Of a DNA stretch of 9,599 bases, positions 1 through 6,369 are shown one piece after another. Both the position numbers and the translations under genes were made by a program. The stretch lies in assembly GCA_913047775.1 (NCBI GenBank), contig CAJWUE010000054.1, forward strand, positions 1 to 9,599, in the 5' to 3' direction. Origin of the DNA: GCA-002731945 sp913047775. GTDB lineage: Bacteria; Pseudomonadota; Alphaproteobacteria; MED-G09. How positions within the stretch are numbered: position 1 is the first letter of the stretch; the number at the start of each line of letters is the position of its first letter. The notes under the pieces were generated by a model, which was given only the letters and a program-made list of their open reading frames with translations, had not been told where the DNA came from and made no database searches.

Positions 1-1267
1 CCTCTCCATCATTCTCTTCTAGTAATTTATTAATATCGTCTGAAAAATAGTTATTAATTATATCAGAAAAGTATAAATTCCTTTTCTTACTCTCCAATGT
101 GTTATTATTAAGTTTATTAATTTCTTTACGTATTGATTCTGAGTCAATCATATCTTCGGGATATAATGCGCTAATCCTCAATATAAAGTTTTCTAACTCT
201 CTAACGTTTCCAGGCCAGTCATAATTCTTTAAAACACTATAACCATCCGGATGGATTTTCTTTTCAGATAGGCCGGATCTCATAGCTTCTATAAAAAAAT
301 GATTAATTAATTCAGGTATATCCTCTTTTCTTTCTCTTAATGGAGGGATATTTATAGGAACTACATTTAACCTGTAATATAAATCTTCCCTGAAACTTCC
401 TTGATTTATTAATCTGTTAAGATCTTTATTTGTTGCAGCGATTATTCTTGTATCTGTTTTAATCTTCTCATTTCCTCCAACAGATGAAAATTCTCCTTCT
501 TGAAGCACTCTTAATAATCGCGTTTGTGCATCTATCGGCATATCACCTATTTCATCTAAAAATAAAGTTCCTTTTTCTGCGTGCTTGAACTTTCCTTCGC
601 TTTTTTGATAAGCACCAGTAAAGGCACCTTTCTCATGACCAAATAGTTCACTTTCAATAAGCTCTTTTGGGATCGCCGCCATATTTAAAGCTATGAAAGG
701 ATAACTAGATCTACTGCTATATTCATGTAAAGCTTTAGCTACCAATTCTTTTCCTGTTCCACTTTCTCCATATATCATTACCGTTAGATCATTCTGGGAC
801 AACCTCGCTACGGATTTATATAAATCCTGCATCACAGATGATCGTCCAATAATTAATTGGTTATTTCTTACCCCAATTAAGTTCGAGTCTTTATTTCTAT
901 CCCTCCGTAAAAGGGCTTTTCTTATCAATTGATTTAGTTCTTCTAAATCGAAAGGTTTAGGAAGGTATTCATAGGCACCTTTTTGGGTAGCAGAAATGGC
1001 TGTTTCTAGGTTATTTTTAGCACTAATCACAATTACTGGTAATTCTGGTCTTAACTCAGTTATTTGCGGCAATATATCAAATAGCTCTCCATCAGGCATC
1101 ATTACGTCGCTAATCAATATATTGCCTTTTCCTTCTTCAATTAGCATCCAAAGAGTCTTCAAAGTTTCAGCGGATTCAACTTTATAGCCTTCATCTTGTA
1201 GAGATTTGGTTGTTACTAATCTTACTGACTCATCGTCTTCAGCTAACAATATCGTTTTTTTATTCAT
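1..1267 (-). CDS. ntrC: Nitrogen regulation response regulator NtrC, sigma-54 activator (partial, C-terminus beyond the window)
   Basis: Response regulator that, once phosphorylated by NtrB, activates sigma-54 promoters of nitrogen-assimilation genes. The window holds the first 422 residues. The receiver domain (about 1-120) has the acidic pair D11-D12, the phospho-acceptor D54, S82 and K104 in LPKPF. The AAA+ domain (about 138-370) has Walker A GESGTGKE at 167-174, the sigma-54 contact loop GAFTGA at 214-219, Walker B TLFLDEIGD at 234-242 and an arginine-finger region REDLYYRL at 293-300. The Fis-type DNA-binding helix-turn-helix should follow but lies off the left edge, since the family is about 470-485 residues long. 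The receiver sequence around MPDGELFDILP resembles alphaproteobacterial NtrC rather than NtrX. ATG at 1267 overlaps the ntrB stop by 8 bases (ATGAATAA), implying translational coupling. All motifs for activity are intact in the part seen. Confidence 0.95.
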   Translation of the reverse strand, partial: MNKKTILLAEDDESVRLVTTKSLQDEGYKVESAETLKTLWMLIEEGKGNILISDVMMPDGELFDILPQITELRPELPVIVISAKNNLETAISATQKGAYEYLPKPFDLEELNQLIRKALLRRDRNKDSNLIGVRNNQLIIGRSSVMQDLYKSVARLSQNDLTVMIYGESGTGKELVAKALHEYSSRSSYPFIALNMAAIPKELIESELFGHEKGAFTGAYQKSEGKFKHAEKGTLFLDEIGDMPIDAQTRLLRVLQEGEFSSVGGNEKIKTDTRIIAATNKDLNRLINQGSFREDLYYRLNVVPINIPPLRERKEDIPELINHFFIEAMRSGLSEKKIHPDGYSVLKNYDWPGNVRELENFILRISALYPEDMIDSESIRKEINKLNNNTLESKKRNLYFSDIINNYFSDDINKLLEENDGE

Positions 1268-2348
1268 TCGCTAACCTCGCTATGAAAGTAGTACCCCCAG
1301 AATCTGTTTCAAAATCTATAACACCATTATGATCATTTATTATCTTATTAACTATGGTTAAACCCAATCCCCCCTCACCTGTTCTTTTTGATGACACAAA
1401 AGGTTGAAAAATTGATGAGGTAATATTTTGAGGTATCCCTGGCCCATTATCGATGATAGAAATTTTTATTGGTAAACTTAACTTATTCTTTCCTCCAACT
1501 CCTTTGATTGTATAACCATATTCATAAGAAGATTTAATTATAATCCTCCCCGAAGTGGTGGTATCAACTAAAGCTTCACATGAATTATTGACAAGATTCA
1601 AGAACATTTGAATCAATTGATCCTCATTTCCTAGCACATTTGGTATAGATGGATCGAATTCCTCTGAAACAATAATCTTATCCCCATAAGTATTTTTAAC
1701 AATCTCACCCACATGCCTCAGTATAGAATGAATATTTAATGATTTTAGTTCTAAAGAATTAGAGCTATCAAAAACATCAAGGTTATCAATAAGGCGTTTA
1801 ATTCTATCAACTTCACTACAAATTAATTTTGTCATCTCGCGATCTTCTGGCTCTAATCTTTTCTCTACTAATTGTGCTGCTCCTCTTATCCCTGAGAGAG
1901 GATTTTTAATTTCATGTGCAAGCAGCGCCGACATGTAAGACAGCGCTTTTCCGTCTTCGGTATTTTTATTTCTAGAAATGAAATTTTTTTCATATCGATC
2001 TTCAAGAAAGATTATTTGATATTTGTTAGAATCATTAACGATCTTTGAAATTTGTATATCGACGTCTTTATGTATTCCAGTTTTTGGAGTCGTTAAATCT
2101 ATATTGTATTCGTAATAAGAAGACTCCTTTTCTATACAATTATCAATTAAAGAAATTACAGGCGAAGAAAAAGGGATAAACTCCATTATAGATCGCCCTA
2201 TAATCATTTTAGAGCTTGTTTGAAAAAAACTTTCTCCCGATGAATTAATCATATGAACTTCTTTCTTTTGATTAACGACAATTAGTGGAAAGATCATTGA
2301 ATTTAAAATTTGTTCATATATGTTAGTTTCTTTATTCATTATATTCAT
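1260..2348 (-). CDS. ntrB: Nitrogen regulation sensor histidine kinase NtrB
   Basis: Cytoplasmic histidine kinase/phosphatase that controls NtrC, normally under PII (GlnB) control. It has 362 residues, a usual length. An N-terminal PAS-like domain (about 8-115) is followed by the dimerisation and phospho-acceptor helix with H145 in the H-box ALLAHEIKNPLSG. The ATPase domain shows the N-box LNLVNNSCEAL (250-260), G1 IIDNGPGIP (298-306), an F-box region FQPFVSS (314-320) and G2 GEGGLGLTIV (324-333). There is no membrane segment, as expected. The loop between N-box and G1 (GYTIKGVGGKNKLSLP) is the kind seen in alphaproteobacterial NtrB. The start ATG at 2348 has a second in-frame ATG three codons later (2339), so the exact start is uncertain; neither has a clear ribosome site. 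It is co-transcribed with ntrC and divergent from ispDF. The dusB (nifR3) gene usual upstream of ntrB is absent. Confidence 0.95.
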   Translation of the reverse strand: MNIMNKETNIYEQILNSMIFPLIVVNQKKEVHMINSSGESFFQTSSKMIIGRSIMEFIPFSSPVISLIDNCIEKESSYYEYNIDLTTPKTGIHKDVDIQISKIVNDSNKYQIIFLEDRYEKNFISRNKNTEDGKALSYMSALLAHEIKNPLSGIRGAAQLVEKRLEPEDREMTKLICSEVDRIKRLIDNLDVFDSSNSLELKSLNIHSILRHVGEIVKNTYGDKIIVSEEFDPSIPNVLGNEDQLIQMFLNLVNNSCEALVDTTTSGRIIIKSSYEYGYTIKGVGGKNKLSLPIKISIIDNGPGIPQNITSSIFQPFVSSKRTGEGGLGLTIVNKIINDHNGVIDFETDSGGTTFIARLANE

Positions 2349-2375
2349 TGTTTAATTATTAAGCATTTATATAAT
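2348..2375 (+). promoter_or_regulatory. Predicted sigma-70 type promoter for ispDF-pgpA-cinA
   Basis: TTGTTT (2348-2353) and a perfect TATAAT (2370-2375) are separated by 16 bases. Transcription would begin around 2381-2383, inside the palindrome at 2378-2392. The ispDF ribosome site AGGGG (2418-2422) lies 6 bases before its ATG. The -35 matches consensus at only three of six positions and overlaps the ntrB start codon. Any AT-rich spacer yields TATAAT-like words, so this is a moderate-confidence prediction. Confidence 0.45.
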
Positions 2376-2394
2376 ATGCCTATTAAATAGGCAA
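2366..2394 (-). promoter_or_regulatory. Predicted sigma-70 type promoter for ntrBC
   Basis: On the minus strand, TTGCCT (2394 to 2389) and TATAAA (2371 to 2366) are exactly 17 bases apart, giving a start near 2359 and a leader of about 10-12 bases before the ntrB ATG. It overlaps the plus-strand promoter almost completely, so the two transcription units probably compete or share a regulator. No sigma-54 (GG-N10-GC) promoter was noticed here. Confidence 0.4.
2378..2392. promoter_or_regulatory. Perfect 15-base palindrome, candidate operator in the ntrB/ispDF divergent promoter
   Basis: GCCTATT-A-AATAGGC is a perfect inverted repeat with 7-base arms around one central base. It lies just downstream of the predicted ispDF -10 and covers part of the ntrB -35 and its spacer, where a bound repressor or activator could affect both directions. 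It does not match the NtrC enhancer pattern (TGCACC-N5-GGTGCA). It is too short and too early in the transcript to be a likely terminator. The protein that might bind is unknown. Confidence 0.45.
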
Positions 2395-2428
2395 ATATAC
2401 TTTTTATTAAGATTTCTAGGGGTTTTAA

Positions 2429-3604
2429 ATGATTCATTTCCTTGTTTTAGCTGGAGGAGAAGGAAAAAGAGCTCAATCAGAGGGCTCTAACATACCTAAA
2501 CAGTTTAATGGATCTTCAGGGGTCTCACCTTTGAAATATTTATTACGATTTGTAAATAATTTAAATTTCATTGATACAATTACGGTTGTAATCCCCAAAA
2601 AAAATATTCAAGATTTTATGAAAATATCAAAAAATATTAACAAGCTTCGGAGATTTGTAATTGGTGGGGATTCACGTCAATCCTCCTCCTATAAAGGTTT
2701 AGAGAATATAGTCTTCGAATTTGGAGAAAATGAAGATGATTGTGTCCTAATCCACGACGCTGCTAGACCAATTATTGAGGAAAATATTATTAAAAATTGC
2801 ATTGAAGGATTAAATAAAAATGATGGCACTTTTCCCGCAATTAACGTGGATGATACCATCAAGAAATTTTCCAACGAGAACAAATTTGAAGAAGTTAACA
2901 GAGAAGAGTTTTTTTTAGTGCAGACACCTCAAGTTTTTAAACTAAGAAAAATATATAAAGCTCATATAGAAAATAAAAAAAAATTTACAGATGATGTTTC
3001 TCTTGCTTTGGCGTCAGGATTAAATATTCAAAAGATGGATGGATCAAAATCACATTTTAAGATTACTAATTATGAAGACCTAATTTTTTATGACAAGATA
3101 ATAAAAGGAACCCATCTTAATAAAAATGGAATAGGATTTGATATCCATGTCTTTACAGAAGGTAATTTTATTAAATTGGGTGGGGTTAAAATAAAAAGTA
3201 ATTTTGGGTTAAAAGCTAACTCAGATGGGGATGTGGTTATACACTCAATCACCGACGCCATTTTAGGGGCTCTGGAAAAAAACGATATAGGCTTTCACTT
3301 CAGTCCAGATAATAAGGATTATAAGGATGTAGACTCTAAAATATTTTTAGATAAAGCTCTTAATTATTTAAATGAAGTTGATGGTGAAATTATTAATTTA
3401 GACACCAATATCATATGCGATATTCCTAAAATTGATCCCTTTAGAAAAGATATTAAAAAAAATCTTTCAAAACTTTTAGGAGTAGATGAAAATAAAATTA
3501 ATATTAAGGCATCTTCCACTGAAAATCAGGGTTTCGTAAATTCGCAAAACGGAGTAGCAGCACAAACAATCGTTTCTTTGCAAGTACCCAAACGGGGGAA
3601 ATAA
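2429..3604 (+). CDS. ispDF: Bifunctional IspD/IspF: MEP cytidylyltransferase and MEcPP synthase
   Basis: Catalyses two non-consecutive steps of the MEP isoprenoid pathway: CTP + MEP to CDP-ME (IspD), and CDP-ME 2-phosphate to MEcPP + CMP (IspF). The fusion is typical of Alphaproteobacteria. The IspD half (about 1-225) has the nucleotide loop LAGGEGKR (7-14, R14), PKQ (23-25), VIGGDSRQSS (77-86), HDAARP (109-114), DDTIKK (141-146), R158, QTPQVF (165-170), TDDVSLA (187-193) and FKIT (K211). The IspF half (about 234-391) has metal ligands D238 and H240 (GFDIH) and H272 (IHSITDA), plus DIGFHF (286-291) and STE (363-365). Oddities are N264 where HSDxDV normally has histidine, and VNSQNG at 370-375 where the family has TGRxEG. 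The start is supported by AGGGG six bases upstream. First gene of a tight operon: its stop is one base before pgpA. Confidence 0.95.
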   Translation: MIHFLVLAGGEGKRAQSEGSNIPKQFNGSSGVSPLKYLLRFVNNLNFIDTITVVIPKKNIQDFMKISKNINKLRRFVIGGDSRQSSSYKGLENIVFEFGENEDDCVLIHDAARPIIEENIIKNCIEGLNKNDGTFPAINVDDTIKKFSNENKFEEVNREEFFLVQTPQVFKLRKIYKAHIENKKKFTDDVSLALASGLNIQKMDGSKSHFKITNYEDLIFYDKIIKGTHLNKNGIGFDIHVFTEGNFIKLGGVKIKSNFGLKANSDGDVVIHSITDAILGALEKNDIGFHFSPDNKDYKDVDSKIFLDKALNYLNEVDGEIINLDTNIICDIPKIDPFRKDIKKNLSKLLGVDENKINIKASSTENQGFVNSQNGVAAQTIVSLQVPKRGK

Positions 3605-3605
3605 G

Positions 3606-4052
3606 ATGACAAAAATCTTTATTACTTTTGGTTTTCTAGGATATTCAAAATATTTTCCTGGCACTTTAGCGTCCATTGCGGCTCTCCCTTTGGGAGTTGC
3701 CCTTATTGCCTTAGAGGCGAGGTATTATTTATTAATCATAATAGTCGCTCTATCGATTATATCCTTTTTCTTAATTAAAGAATATTTAGCGGAAACTAGT
3801 CAGAAAGACCCTAAGGAAGTTGTCATTGATGAAGTAATTGGCCAATTATTGGCAATGCTATTTTGTCCCCTCTCATTAGAGGCAATCCTACTATCATTTC
3901 TAATTTTCAGATTTTTTGATATACTTAAAATTTATCCGATTAATAAAATTGAAAAAATAGATGGAGCAATTGGAGTTATAGGAGATGATGTAGTCTCAGG
4001 AATCTTTACATCAATAATAATATATCTTCTTATTTATCTTGGAATGTTATAA
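3606..4052 (+). CDS. pgpA: Phosphatidylglycerophosphatase A
   Basis: Inner-membrane phosphatase that converts phosphatidylglycerophosphate to phosphatidylglycerol. It has 148 residues, close to the family length. Family landmarks appear in order: FGFLGYSKYFPGTLAS (8-23, corresponding to the G...PGTxGS motif), EVVIDEVIG (71-79, with the acidic residues of the active site), FRFFDILKIYPI (101-112) and GVIGDDVVSG (123-132). Hydrophobic stretches near 40-57, 80-104 and 131-148 fit a multi-spanning membrane protein. The canonical D-x-x-K-P-x-P motif reads DILKIYP here, so one proline is replaced by isoleucine. A strong ribosome site GGGGG (3594-3598) lies inside the end of ispDF, seven bases before the ATG. 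The stop overlaps the cinA start by one base (TAATG), so the three genes look translationally linked. Confidence 0.9.
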   Translation: MTKIFITFGFLGYSKYFPGTLASIAALPLGVALIALEARYYLLIIIVALSIISFFLIKEYLAETSQKDPKEVVIDEVIGQLLAMLFCPLSLEAILLSFLIFRFFDILKIYPINKIEKIDGAIGVIGDDVVSGIFTSIIIYLLIYLGML

Positions 4053-4546
4053 TGGATGATAATGGTATTATTTTACAATCCTCTGAAAGGTTAATTTCGG
4101 AGGCAAAAAAATTAAATATAATTATTTCTACCGCTGAAAGTTGTACGGGAGGAATGCTAGCAAGTTTTCTAACTTCTATCCCAGGCTCTTCTGCGGTTTT
4201 TGATAGAGGGTTTATCACATACTCTAACTCCTCAAAAATTGATCTCTTAAATGTAAATCCTAATACTATTGATAATTTTGGAGCAGTATCAGACAAAACA
4301 GCTAGGGAAATGGCTTTGGGGGCTGTAAAAAACTCTAAAGCAAATTTGGCTGCTTCTATTACTGGGGTTGCAGGACCGGAAGGTGGCACCAAAGTTAATC
4401 CTGTTGGAACAGTTCATATTGCTACATCCAATAGTAATAATATTATAAATAGCAGGAAATTTATTATCAAAGATAAGGGAAGAGATTACATAAGAAAAAT
4501 GGCTTCGTTAGAAGCAATTAACATGTTGTCTTTATCTATAAGTTAG
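4052..4546 (+). CDS. pncC: CinA C-terminal domain protein, likely NMN amidohydrolase PncC
   Basis: Stand-alone CinA C-terminal domain protein of 164 residues. Characterised members deamidate nicotinamide mononucleotide to nicotinic acid mononucleotide, returning it to NAD synthesis. Motifs are AESCTGG (28-34, with the presumed catalytic S30), GSSAVF (45-50), ITYSNSSK (55-62), ITGVAGPEGGT (103-113) and NPVGTVHIA (116-124). The N-terminal MoCF-like domain of full-length CinA is absent, which is common in Proteobacteria, so a competence role is not implied. It is the last gene of the ispDF operon, with its ATG overlapping the pgpA stop. Its 3' end overlaps the convergent ratA gene by 15 bases, leaving no room for a separate terminator. 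Family assignment is firm; the substrate is inferred from the family. In many genomes it is labelled cinA. Confidence 0.9.
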   Translation: MDDNGIILQSSERLISEAKKLNIIISTAESCTGGMLASFLTSIPGSSAVFDRGFITYSNSSKIDLLNVNPNTIDNFGAVSDKTAREMALGAVKNSKANLAASITGVAGPEGGTKVNPVGTVHIATSNSNNIINSRKFIIKDKGRDYIRKMASLEAINMLSLSIS

Positions 4547-4966
4547 TGAATTTTCATTTTTTTCAAAATATTTTATAGCTTTATCAATCATCATTTCTAT
4601 TTTTGACGACAGCAATTTTTCTAAGGTTTTATTTTTTAAATCCATTTCTAAATTTATTGATACCAAAGCCCCATGATCATATTCATCAAATATCCAAGTT
4701 GTTTCAAGAAAGTTAAAAGGGCCCTTTATACCCAAAGAGTGTATTTTATTCTCTTCAGGAAACAACGTTACCTTACTGTCAAAAGATCCTGAAAATAATA
4801 AATATTCCATTTCAAGTTTGGCTATAAAATAACTATCATCATTTTTTTTGATAATAGAGGATTTACACCAAGGTAAAAATTTTGAGTAACTTTCAACATC
4901 TGCAACAAATTTATATAATTCTTTTGCACAAAAATTAAGATGTTTTTTCTTCTCAATACTAATCAA
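4532..4966 (-). CDS. ratA: RatA/COQ10-type START-domain protein
   Basis: Small polyketide-cyclase/START-fold protein of 144 residues, a family that includes yeast Coq10 (ubiquinone binding and delivery) and E. coli RatA (ribosome association). The N-terminal block LYKFVADVESYSKFLPWC (17-34) is the family hallmark (VADVExYPxFLPWC). It is followed by alternating strands with FSGSFDSKV (58-66) and GPFNFLETTWIF (82-93, matching the usual GPFxxLxxxWxF), and a C-terminal helix from about 112. No other start fits: the in-frame codon is TTG at 4966, and an in-frame TAA lies a few codons upstream. It follows lipA by 13 bases in the same direction, the usual alphaproteobacterial neighbour. In this context a respiratory quinone role is more likely than a toxin role, but the sequence alone does not decide. 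Confidence 0.88.
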   Translation of the reverse strand: MISIEKKKHLNFCAKELYKFVADVESYSKFLPWCKSSIIKKNDDSYFIAKLEMEYLLFSGSFDSKVTLFPEENKIHSLGIKGPFNFLETTWIFDEYDHGALVSINLEMDLKNKTLEKLLSSKIEMMIDKAIKYFEKNENSLTYR

Positions 4967-4979
4967 TGTTTTTTCTTAT

Positions 4980-5894
4980 TCAGTCTCTAAGAAATCTCAA
5001 CCTTTTAAAATCTTCCTCCGCATGGTGTGAGGATCGAGTAAGGGGACTAGAAGACACCATTAAGAATCCCTTAGATTCAGCTATTTTTTTGTATTTATTA
5101 AACTCATCAGGAGTAATAAATTTTTTAATAGGAGCATGCTTTCTTGTAGGCTGCAAATACTGACCCAAGGTAAGAAAATCTACATCTGCTGATCTAAGAT
5201 CATCCATAACTTGCATAATCTCATTTCTTTCCTCACCAAGCCCTAACATAATTCCCGACTTCGTAAATAATTTTGGCAAAGATTTTTTTGCGTCATTTAA
5301 GAGCCTCAAGGAATTAAAATATCTAGCACCCGGCCTTATATCTAAATAAAGTCTAGGTACAGTTTCTAAATTATGATTGAAGACATCAGGCTTAGCTTCA
5401 AGCACTATTCCTAAGGCACCCTTTTTTCTAAGAAAATCTGGTGTAAGAATTTCAATGGTTGTATTGGAAGAACATCTTCTAATAGCAAGAATAGTTTTGG
5501 CAAAATGATCGGCTCCCCCATCTGGCAAATCATCTCTATCTACTGAAGTAATAACCACATGATTTAACTCCATTTCTTTAACCGCTTTTGAAACTCTATA
5601 CGGTTCAAAAGGGTCCAACTCTTCAGGAATTCCAGTTTTAACGTTGCAAAAAGCGCAAGATCTAGTGCATGTATCTCCCATAACCATGAAGGTTGCATGT
5701 TTTTTGGACCAGCATTCACCAATATTGGGACAGCTTGCTTCTTCACAAACAGTAACAATATTTAACGAATTAAGAATTTTTTTAGTCTCTTTAAAGTTAT
5801 CCGAGCTTGGAATCCTTGCTCGTATCCATTCCGGTTTACGTAAAATTTTGCTATCCTGATTTTTTTGTTTTTCTGGATGACGTAATCTTGACAA
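4980..5894 (-). CDS. lipA: Lipoyl synthase
   Basis: Radical SAM enzyme that inserts two sulfurs into octanoyl groups on lipoyl domains of 2-oxoacid dehydrogenases and the glycine cleavage H protein. It has 304 residues, a usual length. The auxiliary [4Fe-4S] cluster motif has C50, C55 and C61 (CEEASCPNIGEC). The radical SAM cluster motif has C76, C80 and C83 (CTRSCAFC). The C-terminal RSSHHA (287-292) supplies the serine ligand of the auxiliary cluster. VFNHNLETVPRLY (171-183) is also typical. There is no ATG start: the best start is TTG at 5894, because an in-frame TGA lies 10 codons upstream and residues after the TTG (RHPEK...KPEWIR) match where homologues begin. The gene lies 86 bases after ftsB, where pdhABC-lpdA would be expected, and just before ratA. 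Confidence 0.95.
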   Translation of the reverse strand: MSRLRHPEKQKNQDSKILRKPEWIRARIPSSDNFKETKKILNSLNIVTVCEEASCPNIGECWSKKHATFMVMGDTCTRSCAFCNVKTGIPEELDPFEPYRVSKAVKEMELNHVVITSVDRDDLPDGGADHFAKTILAIRRCSSNTTIEILTPDFLRKKGALGIVLEAKPDVFNHNLETVPRLYLDIRPGARYFNSLRLLNDAKKSLPKLFTKSGIMLGLGEERNEIMQVMDDLRSADVDFLTLGQYLQPTRKHAPIKKFITPDEFNKYKKIAESKGFLMVSSSPLTRSSHHAEEDFKRLRFLRD

Positions 5895-5980
5895 TTTAAT
5901 TTCCCAAATATTAATTTTAAATCAACGTTATTAATAAGATAATAAAATCGTAAAAGAAATAAAAATTGCAAATATAGGGA

Positions 5981-6322
5981 TTAATTATCTAATATTATCA
6001 GGTGATCTTCCGCAGATAAATAACCTAAAGACTCTCTAATTACTTGATCCAGAAGATCATAATCTTTGTCTTTAGTTATACTATTAATATTGATATTTAA
6101 GGAATTATTAATATCTATAAGACTCTTCAGTAGAATTCTATTTTCTGTGATAAGATCAACATAATTGTTGCGTTGTATGATTCCTCTCGAAGAAGAAAAT
6201 AGATTTGTTACAGAAAAAAAATTCAAAACAAATAACACCGAGACAACAGTGATATAAAAACTAAATTGCCTTAAGTTATATTTTCTTAAAAGATTCCAAT
6301 AATTTAGACAAAAACGAATCAT
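5981..6322 (-). CDS. ftsB: FtsB/DivIC-like septum formation initiator protein
   Basis: Small bitopic division protein of 113 residues, expected to act with FtsL and FtsQ at the septum. One membrane segment spans about 20-39 after a short basic cytoplasmic tail. A periplasmic stretch rich in N, L and I (about 47-82) is compatible with a coiled coil. The C-terminal LLDQVIRESLGYLSAEDHLIIL (90-111) is the recognisable family signature (LxExxRExLGxxxxDExV). Overall identity looks low, so the call rests on this tail, the topology and the position after eno, which is conserved in Alphaproteobacteria. The start is ATG at 6322, without a clear ribosome site. Four GANTC sites lie across the start and upstream region. 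Transcribed with eno, 47 bases downstream of it. Confidence 0.82.
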   Translation of the reverse strand: MIRFCLNYWNLLRKYNLRQFSFYITVVSVLFVLNFFSVTNLFSSSRGIIQRNNYVDLITENRILLKSLIDINNSLNININSITKDKDYDLLDQVIRESLGYLSAEDHLIILDN

Positions 6323-6351
6323 TGAATCAAAGAATCAGAATTCGTTGAATC
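6316..6351. repeat. Cluster of four GANTC sites, three in an 8-base tandem repeat, at the ftsB start
   Basis: GAATC occurs at 6316-6320, 6324-6328, 6332-6336 and 6347-6351. The first three form a tandem octamer with the core GAATCA and period 8; the first copy overlaps the ftsB start codon. GANTC is the target of the alphaproteobacterial cell-cycle methyltransferase CcrM, which affects transcription of several division genes. TTGACC (6357 to 6352, minus strand) resembles a -35 box, but no good -10 follows at normal spacing. That the sites regulate ftsB is inference. Confidence 0.5.
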
Positions 6352-6369
6352 GGTCAAGATAAATAAAAC

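Noticed and set aside
1..1267. NtrX or another sigma-54 activator instead of NtrC
   Set aside because: The receiver sequence around D54 (SDVMMPDGELFDILP) and the overlap with an NtrB-type kinase fit NtrC; NtrX would normally follow ntrY.
4030..4392. 120-codon minus-strand open frame opposite cinA
   Set aside because: It is a mirror of the conserved CinA/PncC coding sequence, with no motif or ribosome site of its own. The frames opposite ntrC, ispDF, lipA and eno were dropped for the same reason.
4532..4966. RatA as the toxin of a toxin-antitoxin pair
   Set aside because: No antitoxin (RatB-like) gene is adjacent, and the lipA neighbourhood is the one seen for COQ10-like proteins in Alphaproteobacteria.
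5762..5971. Minus-strand open frame overlapping the 5' end of lipA, which could fill the ftsB-lipA gap
   Set aside because: It overlaps the strongly conserved start of LipA in another frame, begins at TTG and has no family features; it looks like a chance frame.
6316..6339. The 8-base tandem repeat as a CRISPR or phase-variable tract
   Set aside because: The repeat is far too short for CRISPR. Only three imperfect copies exist, partly inside the ftsB start, so slipped-strand switching is unlikely.
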